From positions 1 to 6,945 of the forward strand of contig JAKASN010000100.1 in assembly GCA_021819025.1 (NCBI GenBank): 6,945 nucleotides of DNA, in the 5' to 3' direction. Made by a program: the position numbers and the translations under genes. Shown here piece after piece: positions 1 through 5,975 of this stretch (its first letter is position 1; every line of letters begins with the position of its first letter). This DNA comes from Actinomycetes bacterium. Lineage in GTDB: Bacteria > Actinomycetota > Acidimicrobiia > Acidimicrobiales > Acidimicrobiaceae. The notes beneath the pieces are model-generated. The model had not been told where the DNA came from. It saw only the letters and a program-made list of their open reading frames with translations, and made no database searches.

Positions 1-291
1 ATCTTGAAGCAAGAAGGATATATTGAGGGCTTTGCAGTCAAGGACATGGAGGGCAAGCCTGGTAAGGCGCTTGAGATTCAGCTCAAGTACTCACCGGAGC
101 GCAAGCGAGTGATTTCGGGAATCCAGAGGGTTTCCAAGCCCGGGCTCCGGGTCTACTCGAGAGCCGACGCGGTTCCGCGCGTGCTCGGTGGACTTGGTGT
201 GGCGGTCCTTTCCACGTCCAAGGGTTTAATGACCGATCGTGAAGCACGCAAGCAAAAGATAGGCGGGGAAATCATCTGCTACGTCTGGTAG
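1..291 (+). CDS. rpsH: 30S ribosomal protein S8, 3' part (5' end outside window)
   Basis: The reading frame is open from base 1 to a TAG stop at 289-291, giving 96 residues. S8 is usually about 130 residues, so roughly the first 35 lie upstream of the window. The visible start, [11 protein letters not shown], matches the middle of the S8 N-terminal domain. The end carries the family signature [14 protein letters not shown] followed by GGEIICYVW, the conserved C-terminal rRNA-binding domain. S8 binds helix 21 of 16S rRNA early in 30S assembly, and in E. coli it is also the translational repressor of the spc operon. An internal TTG at base 4 is not a real start because homology continues upstream of it. 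Gene L6 follows after 36 bases, the usual spc order. Identification is secure; the only uncertainty is the missing 5' end. Confidence 0.97.
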   Translation: MLKQEGYIEGFAVKDMEGKPGKALEIQLKYSPERKRVISGIQRVSKPGLRVYSRADAVPRVLGGLGVAVLSTSKGLMTDREARKQKIGGEIICYVW

Positions 292-327
292 CGATGTGAT
301 CTCGTATTTGAGGAGTAGGTAAGTCAA

Positions 328-870
328 ATGTCTCGAATCGGAAAAGTGGCGGTGGGTGTTCCCGCAGGAGTCAGTGTGGAGATTACTGGCTCCAATGACG
401 TGACCGTTTCAGGCCCGAAGGGGAAACTGTCCCGAGTGCTGCCCGGTGTGATCACTATTCGGGAAGATTCCGGCCTTCTTCATGTCGAGCGTCCCAACGA
501 CGAGCGCCTTTCCAAGGCTCTTCATGGACTGTCGAGAACGTTGGTTTCCAATATGGTGACCGGAGTCACTGCAGGATTTGCCAAGGAGCTAGAGATCATC
601 GGCGTGGGTTACCGTGCCGTGGCCAAAGGCCCCGGAGAGCTTGAGCTCTTCTTGGGTTTTTCCCACACCGTGACCATCGTTGCTCCAGAGGGCATTACTT
701 TCGAAGTCCCCACGCCAACCAGGGTGATTGTACGTGGCATCGACAAAGAAGTGGTAGGACAGGTCGCCGCCAATATCAGGAAGGTCCGTAAGCCCGAGCC
801 CTACAAAGGCAAGGGCGTTAGGTATCTCGGAGAAAAGGTCCAGCGCAAAGCTGGCAAGACCGGTAAGTAG
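328..870 (+). CDS. rplF: 50S ribosomal protein L6
   Basis: This 180-residue protein has the usual L6 length and both repeated L6 domains. It begins MSRIGK, as most L6 proteins do. The second domain ends with the family signature PEPYKGKGV at residues 156-164, followed by RYLGE and a basic tail. L6 sits near the base of the L7/L12 stalk, contacts the sarcin-ricin loop region of 23S rRNA, and is needed for late 50S assembly. The ATG at 328 is the only sensible start. Upstream, AGGAG at 311-315 is somewhat distant (12 bases) and a weaker AGGT at 317-320 is at 7 bases, so the exact ribosome binding site is unclear. It lies between S8 and L18 in the standard spc arrangement and is very probably co-transcribed with them. 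Confidence 0.98.
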   Translation: MSRIGKVAVGVPAGVSVEITGSNDVTVSGPKGKLSRVLPGVITIREDSGLLHVERPNDERLSKALHGLSRTLVSNMVTGVTAGFAKELEIIGVGYRAVAKGPGELELFLGFSHTVTIVAPEGITFEVPTPTRVIVRGIDKEVVGQVAANIRKVRKPEPYKGKGVRYLGEKVQRKAGKTGK

Positions 871-894
871 CGCCAGGACTACTTGGAGATAGCA

Positions 895-1260
895 ATGTCA
901 AATAAAAAAGTCAATAGCCAGGCACTTCGCCATAAGAGGCATAAGAGAGTTCGCAGGATCGTGGTGGGAACCGCGGAGCGCCCGCGTTTGGCGGTCTTTC
1001 GCTCTAACCGTCATATCGTCGCACAAGTCGTCGACGACGCTTCGGGCTCCACGCTGGTAGCGGCTTCCTCCTTGGAAGCGTCACTCAAGGGCGGGGCTAC
1101 GGGTAATTCTGAAGCTGCGGCCAAGGTGGGCGAACTTGTTGCAGAGCGTGCCGTCGCTAAAGGTGTCACAAAAGTTGTTTTCGATCGTGGCGGATTCCAG
1201 TACCACGGACGGATTGCCGCGCTTGCAGATGCGGCCCGGAAAAAGGGATTGGAGTTCTGA
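895..1260 (+). CDS. rplR: 50S ribosomal protein L18
   Basis: The protein has 121 residues, within the usual L18 range. Its basic N-terminus ([10 protein letters not shown], residues 12-21) is followed by the conserved [13 protein letters not shown] (29-41), and it ends with [20 protein letters not shown] (96-115) and GLEF. L18 binds 5S rRNA with L5 and L25-type partners and carries it into the central protuberance of the 50S subunit. The start was chosen as ATG at 895 because GGAG at 885-888 lies 6 bases upstream. An in-frame TTG at 883 would add four residues but overlaps that Shine-Dalgarno sequence, so it is less likely. It lies 24 bases after rplF and 5 bases before rpsE, indicating translational coupling with S5. 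Confidence 0.97.
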   Translation: MSNKKVNSQALRHKRHKRVRRIVVGTAERPRLAVFRSNRHIVAQVVDDASGSTLVAASSLEASLKGGATGNSEAAAKVGELVAERAVAKGVTKVVFDRGGFQYHGRIAALADAARKKGLEF

Positions 1261-1265
1261 TTCGC

Positions 1266-1802
1266 GTGGCAGATATGGAATTTGAAGAGAGGACCATTAA
1301 GGTCAACCGAGTCGCCAAAGTTGTAAAAGGCGGTCGACGTTTTTCCTTTACCGCCCTCATGGTGATCGGTGACAAGAACGGTCGAGTCGGCTTGGGCTAT
1401 GGCAAGGCCAAAGAGGCCGGTATCGCGGTTCAAAAAGGTATCGAAGAGGCCAAGAAGAATCTCTTCGCGGTGCCTCTCGCGGGGAACACTATCGTGCACC
1501 CTGTGATTGGAGAGGCCGGGGCAGGACGAGTTCTGCTCAAGCCAGCTGCTCCTGGAACTGGAGTTATCGCCGGAGGAGCCGTGAGGGCAATTCTTGAGAT
1601 GGCTGGAATCCATGACGTGGTTTCCAAGTCGCTCGGCTCCTCGAATTCGATAAATGTCGCCCATGCCACGATCGCGGGCCTCAAGGATCTCAAGCGCCCT
1701 GACGAGATCGCTGCGCTGCGCGGCAAGTACGTCGACGAGGTCGTCCCACACGCGATCAACCAGGCTTATCAGGACAAGAAAAAGCAGATCGAGCAGCGCT
1801 AG
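1266..1802 (+). CDS. rpsE: 30S ribosomal protein S5
   Basis: The 178-residue protein is slightly longer than E. coli S5 (about 166), mainly at the ends. The N-terminal double-stranded-RNA-binding-like domain contains [20 protein letters not shown] (residues 22-41) then GLGYGKAKE, the S5 family signature region. The C-terminal domain contains [20 protein letters not shown] (96-115) and [17 protein letters not shown] (120-136). S5 lies at the mRNA entry side of the 30S subunit near S4 and affects decoding accuracy and helicase activity. The GTG at 1266 is preferred: GGAG at 1251-1254, inside the end of rplR, is 11 bases upstream, whereas the in-frame ATG at 1275 would be 20 bases away. The GTG lies only 5 bases after the L18 stop, so translation is probably coupled. 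Confidence 0.97.
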   Translation: MADMEFEERTIKVNRVAKVVKGGRRFSFTALMVIGDKNGRVGLGYGKAKEAGIAVQKGIEEAKKNLFAVPLAGNTIVHPVIGEAGAGRVLLKPAAPGTGVIAGGAVRAILEMAGIHDVVSKSLGSSNSINVAHATIAGLKDLKRPDEIAALRGKYVDEVVPHAINQAYQDKKKQIEQR

Positions 1803-1810
1803 GAGCGACC

Positions 1811-2002
1811 ATGGCAACTGAGAAGAAGCTGGTAATTACCCAAATCAAGTCTGGTATCGGCACTAAGCCCAAACACCGCGCAACTCTGCGCGCACTGGGC
1901 CTCGGCCGCATCGGAAAGAGCAATACTATCGCGGATCGCCCGGAGATTCGGGGCATGATCGCCCGGGTTCCCCACTTGGTAAAAGTGGTTGAAGAAGTTT
2001 AA
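1811..2002 (+). CDS. rpmD: 50S ribosomal protein L30
   Basis: This is a 63-residue protein, the normal size for the short bacterial L30. It shows the family pattern ITQIKSGIG (residues 9-17), TLRALGLGRIG (25-35) and IRGMIARVPHLVKVVEE near the C-terminus. L30 binds 23S rRNA in the 50S subunit and is absent from some bacterial lineages, so its presence here is mildly informative. A strong AGGAG at 1801-1805 overlaps the rpsE stop codon and lies 5 bases before the ATG, leaving an 8-base gap between the genes. The position between S5 and L15 is the standard one. The identification rests on length, motifs and neighbours together, which agree. Confidence 0.96.
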   Translation: MATEKKLVITQIKSGIGTKPKHRATLRALGLGRIGKSNTIADRPEIRGMIARVPHLVKVVEEV

Positions 2003-2016
2003 TTTAGGAGCGTCGA

Positions 2017-2517
2017 ATGCTAAAAGTGCATGATCTCGTTCCAGCGGAGGGCTCTAAGAAAAAGCCCAAGCGCGTTGGACGGGGAATTGGTGGCAAAGGT
2101 GGCAAGACTGCTGGTCGTGGTACCAAGGGTCAGGGAGCCAGAGATACTATACCCATGGGTTTTGAAGGTGGTCAGCTGCCGTTGACACAGCGTACTCCCA
2201 AGGCTAGGGGATTTAAGAATCCTTTCCGGGTGGAGTATGAGATCGTAAATCTCGATCGCATCCAAGACCTCGCTTCTGAGGGAGTGGTGGTACTCGATCC
2301 ATCCGTTCTTGCCAATAACAACGTGGTGAAGCGTGGATCGCTAGTAAAGGTCTTGGGCAACGGCGAGATTCGTATCGGTGTCACAATTTCCGCGCATAAG
2401 TTTTCCCGCGCCGCAGAGTTTGCCATCCGCGCAGCGGGTGGTTCAGCAGTTGTGTTGCCGCTTCCTTACGCAGGTGGTCGCCCTCCCGTCAAGGGCAATG
2501 CCCACGCGAACCGCTAG
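2017..2517 (+). CDS. rplO: 50S ribosomal protein L15
   Basis: The protein has 166 residues, around 20 longer than the common 144-150 residue form. The N-terminal tail is glycine- and lysine-rich, with GRGIGGKGGKTAGRGTKGQG (residues 22-41), then GFEGGQLPLTQRTPKARGF, the classic L15 extended arm that threads into 23S rRNA. The globular domain has VKVLGNGEI and the ending motif SAHKFSRAAEFAIRAAGGSA. The extra tail is PLPYAGGRPPVKGNAHANR, basic and Pro/Gly-rich; similar extensions are known in actinobacterial L15, so it is probably real rather than read-through. AGGAG at 2006-2010 lies 6 bases before the ATG. It is the last gene before a long gap with a terminator-like hairpin, so it appears to end the first transcription segment in this window. 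Confidence 0.97.
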   Translation: MLKVHDLVPAEGSKKKPKRVGRGIGGKGGKTAGRGTKGQGARDTIPMGFEGGQLPLTQRTPKARGFKNPFRVEYEIVNLDRIQDLASEGVVVLDPSVLANNNVVKRGSLVKVLGNGEIRIGVTISAHKFSRAAEFAIRAAGGSAVVLPLPYAGGRPPVKGNAHANR

Positions 2518-2548
2518 TACCTTCGGGTGCAGCATGGCAGATCTTCTC

Positions 2549-2581
2549 GGAGCCGGCGGCGCGAGCGCCTCGGCTCCTTTT
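2549..2581 (+). terminator. probable intrinsic terminator after rplO
   Basis: A perfect 7-bp stem pairs GGAGCCG (2549-2555) with CGGCTCC (2571-2577). Inside it, GGCG (2558-2561) pairs with CGCC (2566-2569) around a CGAG tetraloop, separated by one G-T pair and one bulged C. The hairpin is followed directly by TTTT (2578-2581). It begins 31 bases after the L15 stop. The stem is GC-rich and strong, but the T-run is short, so it may be a partial terminator that lets some transcripts reach secY. Confidence 0.75.
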
Positions 2582-2714
2582 CGTAGGAGTGAGATAATTG
2601 CGCTAGCGTTGAGGGCGTAAGCAAAATTGTCATCTGCGCGAGCGGCGCTAGTCTTGGTAAGCGGGTGTCTTCGTGATGGTCAGGGTCTCTGTTTTCTAGT
2701 TTTATGGGGTGTCG
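2582..2714 (+). promoter_or_regulatory. secY: possible promoter region upstream of secY
   Basis: No convincing gene is present in the gap between the terminator-like hairpin and secY. Two promoter-like arrangements can be seen. TTGTCA (2627-2632) with a 16-base spacer precedes TAGTCT (2649-2654), which fits the actinobacterial -10 form TANNNT. A second TANNNT match, TAGTTT (2697-2702), lies 6 bases before an in-frame GTG at 2709 but has no good -35. Since a terminator lies just upstream, a promoter somewhere here is logical, but the exact elements are a guess from short matches. Confidence 0.35.
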
Positions 2715-4010
2715 ATGCTTGGCAGTTTGAAGAACATTTTCAAAGTTGCTGATCTGCGCAATAAGGTGCTTTTCACGTTATTCATTATTGCCGTTTATCA
2801 GCTCGGCGCTAACCTCCCTGTTCCTGGCATCGATTTCACCGCTCTCAAGCAAGTCGAGACTGCAGGTCAGACTGGGGGAGTTCTGGGATTCCTTAACCTC
2901 TTCTCGGGCGGTGCGCTGACCCGTTTCGCGATTTTCGGTCTCGGGATCATGCCTTACATCACCTCTTCGATTATCATCCAGCTCTTGACGACAGTGGTTC
3001 CCAAGTTTGAAGAGTGGCGAGACCAGGGCGCGGTGGGCGAGAAGAAGCTTACCCAGACCACCCGGTATTTGACAGTGATCCTGGCAATGCTCCAAGGAAC
3101 TGGCCTTGCGTTTGTCTTTCACAATGGCGGAGCAGGACTGCTGCCCAATGGCAAGGCGCTTGATCTTATTCCGAACTTCACGGTACCCCGTGTCTTGTTC
3201 ATCGTGCTCACCTTCACCGCCGGTACGGCTATGGTGATGTGGCTTGGAGAACTGATCACCCAGCGCGGTATCGGCCAAGGCATGTCGATCATCATCTTCG
3301 CCAACGTGGTAGCGGGAATACCCAGTGGTGGACATGAGATTCTCGCTCAGGCGGGAGCCTTTAAGTTCGGGGTGATCGTGGTGTTGGCACTGGTGATCTT
3401 GGTCTTCATCGTATTCGTGGAGCAAGGGCAGCGACGAATTCCTGTTACCTTCGCCAAGCGCGTGGTGGGCCGCAAGATGTATGGCGGCGAGAGTACTCAC
3501 ATCCCACTCAAGGTGAATCAAGCGGGTGTTATCCCGATTATCTTTGCCTCTTCGATTCTTTACTTTCCGGTACTGCTCACCAATATCATTCCGTGGCAAG
3601 CTTTCCGCAACTTTGTGAACAACCATTTGGTTTCGGCGACGAGCTTTTACTACATCATCAGCTATGGCGTTTTGATCGTGATGTTCACCTTCTTTTATGT
3701 TCAGGTCTCCTTTGACCCTTATCAGCAGGCTGATATCATTAGAAAGCAGAGCGGCTTCATTCCCGGGATTAGACCCGGGGTTTCCACTGAGCGCTACCTC
3801 TCAAAGATCCTCAATCGTATTACCTTGCCGGGCTCCCTCTTTCTCGCCGTAGTTGCCCTAGCGCCGGCGGTCCTGCTGGCGCTCTGGAACGTCACCGGCT
3901 ACCCATTCGCCGGCACCACGTTGCTCATCGCCGTTGTCGTAGCATTGGAGACTATGAAACAGGTGGATTCGCAGCTCTCGATGCGTAACTACGAAGGGTT
4001 CCTCAAGTAG
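2715..4010 (+). CDS. secY: preprotein translocase subunit SecY
   Basis: The protein has 431 residues and about ten hydrophobic transmembrane stretches, the normal SecY topology. The amphipathic N-terminus (MLGSLKNIFKVADLRNKVLF) leads into TM1 at about residues 17-35. The periplasmic region contains PVPGID and NLFSGGALTRFAIFGLGIMP (61-80), at the plug and the SecY signature. Cytoplasmic loops include QRRIPVTFAKRVVGRKMYGG (239-258), the SecA- and ribosome-binding loop, and GFIPGIRPG (347-355). It ends MRNYEGFLK, as in most Gram-positive SecY. SecY forms the membrane channel with SecE and SecG for export and membrane insertion. The start at ATG 2715 has GGGG at 2706-2709 five bases upstream; an in-frame GTG at 2709 is the alternative. 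It lies 197 bases after rplO, unusually far, and 43 bases before adk. Confidence 0.96.
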   Translation: MLGSLKNIFKVADLRNKVLFTLFIIAVYQLGANLPVPGIDFTALKQVETAGQTGGVLGFLNLFSGGALTRFAIFGLGIMPYITSSIIIQLLTTVVPKFEEWRDQGAVGEKKLTQTTRYLTVILAMLQGTGLAFVFHNGGAGLLPNGKALDLIPNFTVPRVLFIVLTFTAGTAMVMWLGELITQRGIGQGMSIIIFANVVAGIPSGGHEILAQAGAFKFGVIVVLALVILVFIVFVEQGQRRIPVTFAKRVVGRKMYGGESTHIPLKVNQAGVIPIIFASSILYFPVLLTNIIPWQAFRNFVNNHLVSATSFYYIISYGVLIVMFTFFYVQVSFDPYQQADIIRKQSGFIPGIRPGVSTERYLSKILNRITLPGSLFLAVVALAPAVLLALWNVTGYPFAGTTLLIAVVVALETMKQVDSQLSMRNYEGFLK

Positions 4011-4053
4011 GCAGCGCCTTGACGGCGTCGACGATCACGCGGGAGATTTCAGC

Positions 4054-4710
4054 TTGAACAAGCCTTATCGGATAGTAATGATTGGCAAGCAAGGCGCCGG
4101 CAAGGGTACTCAGTGCTCAAAGCTAGCCGCTGCCTTGGGAATAGCACATATTTCCACCGGTGATATGCTTCGCTCGGCGGTAAAGGCCGGAACTGAGTTT
4201 GGCATTATGGCTAACGAGTACATGGAGCGTGGCGACCTCGTTCCCGATGAAGTGATATTGGGCATCGTCGAGGAGCGTCTCGTCCAGGCGGATTGTCGAG
4301 ACGTTGGATTTGTGCTCGATGGCTTCCCGCGCACCTGGGCCCAAGCTATTGCTCTCGATGATCTTCTCGCTCCGGACGGCGTTAAGTTGGTAATCAATCT
4401 CGATGTGCCTACCGAAGTTGTGCTCGACCGACTCTCGTCGCGCCGGGTATGTACCGGATGCGGAAGGACTTATTCGATCTATAAGCCTCCCTCATCGGAT
4501 TGGACCTGTGACGACTGCGGCCACGAGGTCATCCAGCGGGCGGACGACACCCCAGAAGCCATTTCACGCCGGCTCGCGCTCTATGACGAAGTTACCTCGC
4601 CTTTGATCTCCTGGTATGAGGCTAAAGGTAAGTTGGTGACTATCCCGGGTGATCGAGATTTCAATGACGTGGCGGCCGAGATAGCTGTCGCAGTTGATTC
4701 GGCCAAGTAG
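4054..4710 (+). CDS. adk: adenylate kinase, zinc-binding LID form
   Basis: The 218-residue protein catalyses ATP + AMP to 2 ADP in the cytoplasm. The P-loop is GKQGAGKGT (residues 11-19), the AMP-binding part has STGDMLR (34-40), and the core has LDGFPRT (88-94). The LID domain contains Cys133, Cys136, Cys152 and Cys155 in a CxxC...CxxC arrangement expected to bind structural zinc. It is followed by RADDTPEAISRRL (162-174), with the arginines that close over the phosphates. This is the long-LID type, unlike the short-LID enzyme of mycobacteria. The P-loop has KQ where PP or AP is more usual, which still fits GxxGxGK. The start is TTG at 4054 with GGGAGA at 4041-4046, 7 bases upstream; the next in-frame ATG (4078) would leave almost nothing before the P-loop. 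It sits between secY and map as in many Gram-positive bacteria. Confidence 0.97.
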   Translation: MNKPYRIVMIGKQGAGKGTQCSKLAAALGIAHISTGDMLRSAVKAGTEFGIMANEYMERGDLVPDEVILGIVEERLVQADCRDVGFVLDGFPRTWAQAIALDDLLAPDGVKLVINLDVPTEVVLDRLSSRRVCTGCGRTYSIYKPPSSDWTCDDCGHEVIQRADDTPEAISRRLALYDEVTSPLISWYEAKGKLVTIPGDRDFNDVAAEIAVAVDSAK

Positions 4711-4730
4711 AAAGCGGCGAGGTTAGAGGC

Positions 4731-5504
4731 GTGGCGCAGCTTTTGAAATGGAGTTCGACGGTGAGACGCTCGGCAGCGGAATTAGACAAGATGCGCAAAG
4801 CGGGCCGGATCGTTGCCGAGATCAAGGCTCGCACCCGCGATGCGGTTCGCGACGGCGTGACCACCGCGGAGATCGACATGGTCGCCCGCGAGGTGATCGA
4901 ACGCCGTGGAGCCCGCTCGAATTTTCTCAATTACCATGGCTTTCCGGCGGTGATATGCACCTCTCCCAATTCCATGATCGTGCATGGGATACCCGGAAAA
5001 CACCGCCTCAAGGAAGGTGACATCATCTCCATTGATTGTGGCGCCATTTGGCAAGGCTATCACGGCGATTCGGCCTTTACCATGGGGGTGGGCAAGATCA
5101 GCAAGGAGGCGCAGCGCCTCATCGAAGTTACTTCGAGGAGTCTCGATGCCGCGATTGCGGTGATGGAAGAGGGTAATCACCTTCACGAGGTGGGACGAGC
5201 GGTGCAAAAGGTGGTGGAAGCAGCAGGGATGTCAGTGGTGCGAGAGTATGTCGGTCATGGTATCGGTACTGCGATGCATGAGTCCCCCAATGTGCCCAAC
5301 TACTGGCCGGGCAGTCCCGGACCCAAGATGAAGAGCGGCAATGTCTTCGCGGTGGAGCCCATGGTGAACTTGGGCGGACCCGAGACCCGGCTGCTTGAGG
5401 ATGGCTGGTCCGTTGTTACCGCCGACGGATCGCTCTCGGCGCACTTTGAGCACACCATCGCGATCACCGACGACGGTCCCGAGGTGTTTACCGCCGAGGA
5501 GTGA
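4731..5504 (+). CDS. map: type I methionine aminopeptidase
   Basis: The 257-residue protein removes the initiator methionine from nascent proteins. All seven expected catalytic residues are visible by alignment to the E. coli enzyme: His85 (IVHGIP), Asp102 (SIDCG), Asp113 (YHGDSAFT), His176 (GHGIG), His183 (MHESPN), Glu209 (VEPM) and Glu240 (FEHT). Five of these are the dinuclear metal ligands (Asp102, Asp113, His176, Glu209, Glu240), and His85 and His183 assist catalysis. There is no N-terminal zinc-finger extension. The start is uncertain. GTG 4731 has GAGG at 4719-4722, 8 bases away, while GTG 4761 (residue 11) has GGAG at 4750-4753, 7 bases away, and gives an N-terminus closer to the shortest family members. 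The longer form is listed. It follows adk by 20 bases and precedes infA, so it is probably co-transcribed with adk. Confidence 0.95.
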   Translation: MAQLLKWSSTVRRSAAELDKMRKAGRIVAEIKARTRDAVRDGVTTAEIDMVAREVIERRGARSNFLNYHGFPAVICTSPNSMIVHGIPGKHRLKEGDIISIDCGAIWQGYHGDSAFTMGVGKISKEAQRLIEVTSRSLDAAIAVMEEGNHLHEVGRAVQKVVEAAGMSVVREYVGHGIGTAMHESPNVPNYWPGSPGPKMKSGNVFAVEPMVNLGGPETRLLEDGWSVVTADGSLSAHFEHTIAITDDGPEVFTAEE

Positions 5505-5583
5505 CTGCGATTGCTTATCGCGACGCCAAACAAGGCGCGTGTAGAGGCTCTGGCCGAATTGCTAGCAAAGTCATATAGACTTG

Positions 5584-5600
5584 GCTTTCTGTGTGAAAGC
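5584..5600 (+). other. inverted repeat, possible weak terminator or leader hairpin
   Basis: GCTTTC (5584-5589) and GAAAGC (5595-5600) form a perfect 6-bp stem with a TGTGT loop. The sequence after it, TTAGGTTGT, is T-rich but not a clean T-run, so termination after map would be weak at best. It could equally be part of an infA promoter or leader. Confidence 0.4.
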
Positions 5601-5621
5601 TTAGGTTGTGCCTAGGCCTCG

Positions 5622-5653
5622 GTCGCAGCTCTCTTTAGAGGGAGTTATGCGAC
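5622..5653 (+). other. inverted repeat in infA leader
   Basis: GTCGCA (5622-5627) pairs with TGCGAC (5648-5653). Inside, CTCTC (5629-5633) can pair with GAGGG (5638-5642), including one T-G pair, around a TTTA loop, leaving an asymmetric internal loop. No T-run follows, so it is not a terminator. The 3' arm covers the start codon of the five-codon ORF at 5647-5664 and ends 16 bases before the infA ribosome binding site. Confidence 0.4.
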
Positions 5654-5664
5654 GCGGGTGGTAA
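5647..5664 (+). CDS. possible five-codon leader ORF (MRRGW)
   Basis: ATG CGA CGC GGG TGG TAA encodes MRRGW and ends 4 bases before the infA ribosome binding site (AAGGAG, 5669-5674) and 16 bases before the infA CTG start. A purine-rich AGAGGGAG (5637-5644) lies just upstream, with AGAGG 5 bases before the ATG. The frame differs from infA. Such a mini-ORF could load ribosomes near the weak infA start or could be chance; its size alone gives no statistical support. No known leader peptide is recognised. Confidence 0.2.
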   Translation: MRRGW

Positions 5665-5668
5665 GTTT

Positions 5669-5683
5669 AAGGAGTTTGATCTG
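5669..5683 (+). promoter_or_regulatory. infA: Shine-Dalgarno that fixes the CTG start of infA
   Basis: AAGGAG at 5669-5674 is the strongest ribosome binding sequence in this leader. With a 6-base spacer it points exactly at CTG 5681-5683. The only canonical in-frame start, GTG 5723, is 48 bases beyond it, and its own upstream region has only GAAGGGA (5714-5720), 2 bases away, too close to be ideal. Confidence 0.75.
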
Positions 5684-5905
5684 ACAAAGTCGAAAGAGGA
5701 TGCGATTGTTCTTGAAGGGACAGTGGTAGAGCCCCTTCCTAATGCGATGTTCCGCGTGGAACTCGAAAACGGGCACAAGGTGCTTGCTCATAGTTCGGGA
5801 AAGATGCGAATGCATCGAATCCGTATACTCCCCGGAGATCGTGTTCAGATCGAGCTCACGCCTTATGACCTCAACCGTGGCCGGATAACTTATCGGTACA
5901 AGTAG
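5681..5905 (+). CDS. infA: translation initiation factor IF-1, apparent CTG start
   Basis: The protein is a single S1-like OB-fold. From CTG 5681 it has 74 residues and reads [17 protein letters not shown] at its N-terminus (CTG read as initiator Met), followed by [36 protein letters not shown] and ending [14 protein letters not shown], all highly typical of IF-1 (usual length 71-73). IF-1 occupies the A site of the 30S subunit during initiation. Going upstream in frame from the conserved region, the only ATG/GTG/TTG is GTG 5723, which would remove 14 residues including the first beta strand. A TAG stop lies at 5636-5638 with no canonical start between. CTG 5681 has an excellent AAGGAG (5669-5674) 6 bases upstream, the spacing of a true start. 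A residue unusual for the family is Ser38, where Ile is common (AHSSG for AHISG). Identity is certain; the start is well supported but not proven. Confidence 0.93.
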   Translation: MTKSKEDAIVLEGTVVEPLPNAMFRVELENGHKVLAHSSGKMRMHRIRILPGDRVQIELTPYDLNRGRITYRYK

Positions 5906-5906
5906 G

Positions 5907-5922
5907 CCCGCTGAGCGGGTTT
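5907..5922 (+). other. hairpin directly after infA, possible weak terminator
   Basis: CCCGC (5907-5911) pairs with GCGGG (5915-5919) around a TGA loop, followed by TTT (5920-5922). It starts one base after the infA stop. The stem is short and the T-run minimal, so any termination would be partial. Confidence 0.4.
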
Positions 5923-5928
5923 GAAGTG

Positions 5929-5954
5929 GCGATCCACCGAATTGATTGGATCGC
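5929..5954 (+). other. inverted repeat between infA and rpmJ
   Basis: GCGATCCA (5929-5936) is the exact reverse complement of TGGATCGC (5947-5954), giving an 8-bp stem with a 10-base loop. No T-run follows. It is the second of three adjacent hairpins in this gap. Confidence 0.45.
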
Positions 5955-5955
5955 G

Positions 5956-5975
5956 GTGCCCATGAAAATGGGTGC
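5956..5975 (+). other. GNRA-capped hairpin upstream of rpmJ
   Basis: CCCAT (5959-5963) and ATGGG (5968-5972) pair around a GAAA tetraloop, a very stable GNRA-type loop. The stem can extend through two G-T pairs to G5956-C5975. It ends about 10 bases before the rpmJ ribosome binding sequence GAGAG, so it is placed where an RNA structure could influence L36 and S13 translation. Confidence 0.5.

Larger units (their letters stand above)
5505..5680 (+). promoter_or_regulatory. infA: structured leader region upstream of infA
   Basis: This 176-base gap between map and infA holds no recognised protein gene. It has several small inverted repeats: GCGAT/ATCGC (5507-5521), GCTTTC/GAAAGC (5584-5600) and GTCGCA/TGCGAC (5622-5653). 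It also has A/T-rich TATAGACT (5574-5581) and TAGGTT (5602-5607), which loosely resemble -10 boxes of the TANNNT type, but no good -35 is paired with them at normal spacing. A tiny ORF (5647-5664) lies just before the infA Shine-Dalgarno. The combination suggests infA has its own promoter or a controlled leader, but that is inference. Confidence 0.4.

Noticed and set aside
1011..1817. Long 268-codon open frame on the - strand across rplR and rpsE
   Set aside because: It lies fully antisense to two certain ribosomal protein genes, shows no recognisable domain, and is explained by codon bias of the coding strand.
2378..2620. 80-codon + strand frame overlapping the end of rplO and running through the terminator hairpin
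   Set aside because: Most of it is an out-of-frame reading of rplO, the rest crosses a terminator-like stem, and the internal ATG at 2534 has no ribosome binding sequence.
2778..3626. Long 282-codon open frame on the - strand inside secY
   Set aside because: It is antisense to secY. Its His/Asp/Arg-rich composition is the expected complement of hydrophobic membrane-protein codons, with no recognisable family.
4011..4053. Small CGCC/GGCG inverted repeat between secY and adk
   Set aside because: The stem is only 4 bp (4015-4027) and no T-run follows, so it is within chance expectation for this composition.
5723..5905. GTG 5723 as the start of infA
   Set aside because: It would remove 14 conserved N-terminal residues including the first beta strand of the OB-fold, and its nearest purine-rich sequence is too close for good initiation.
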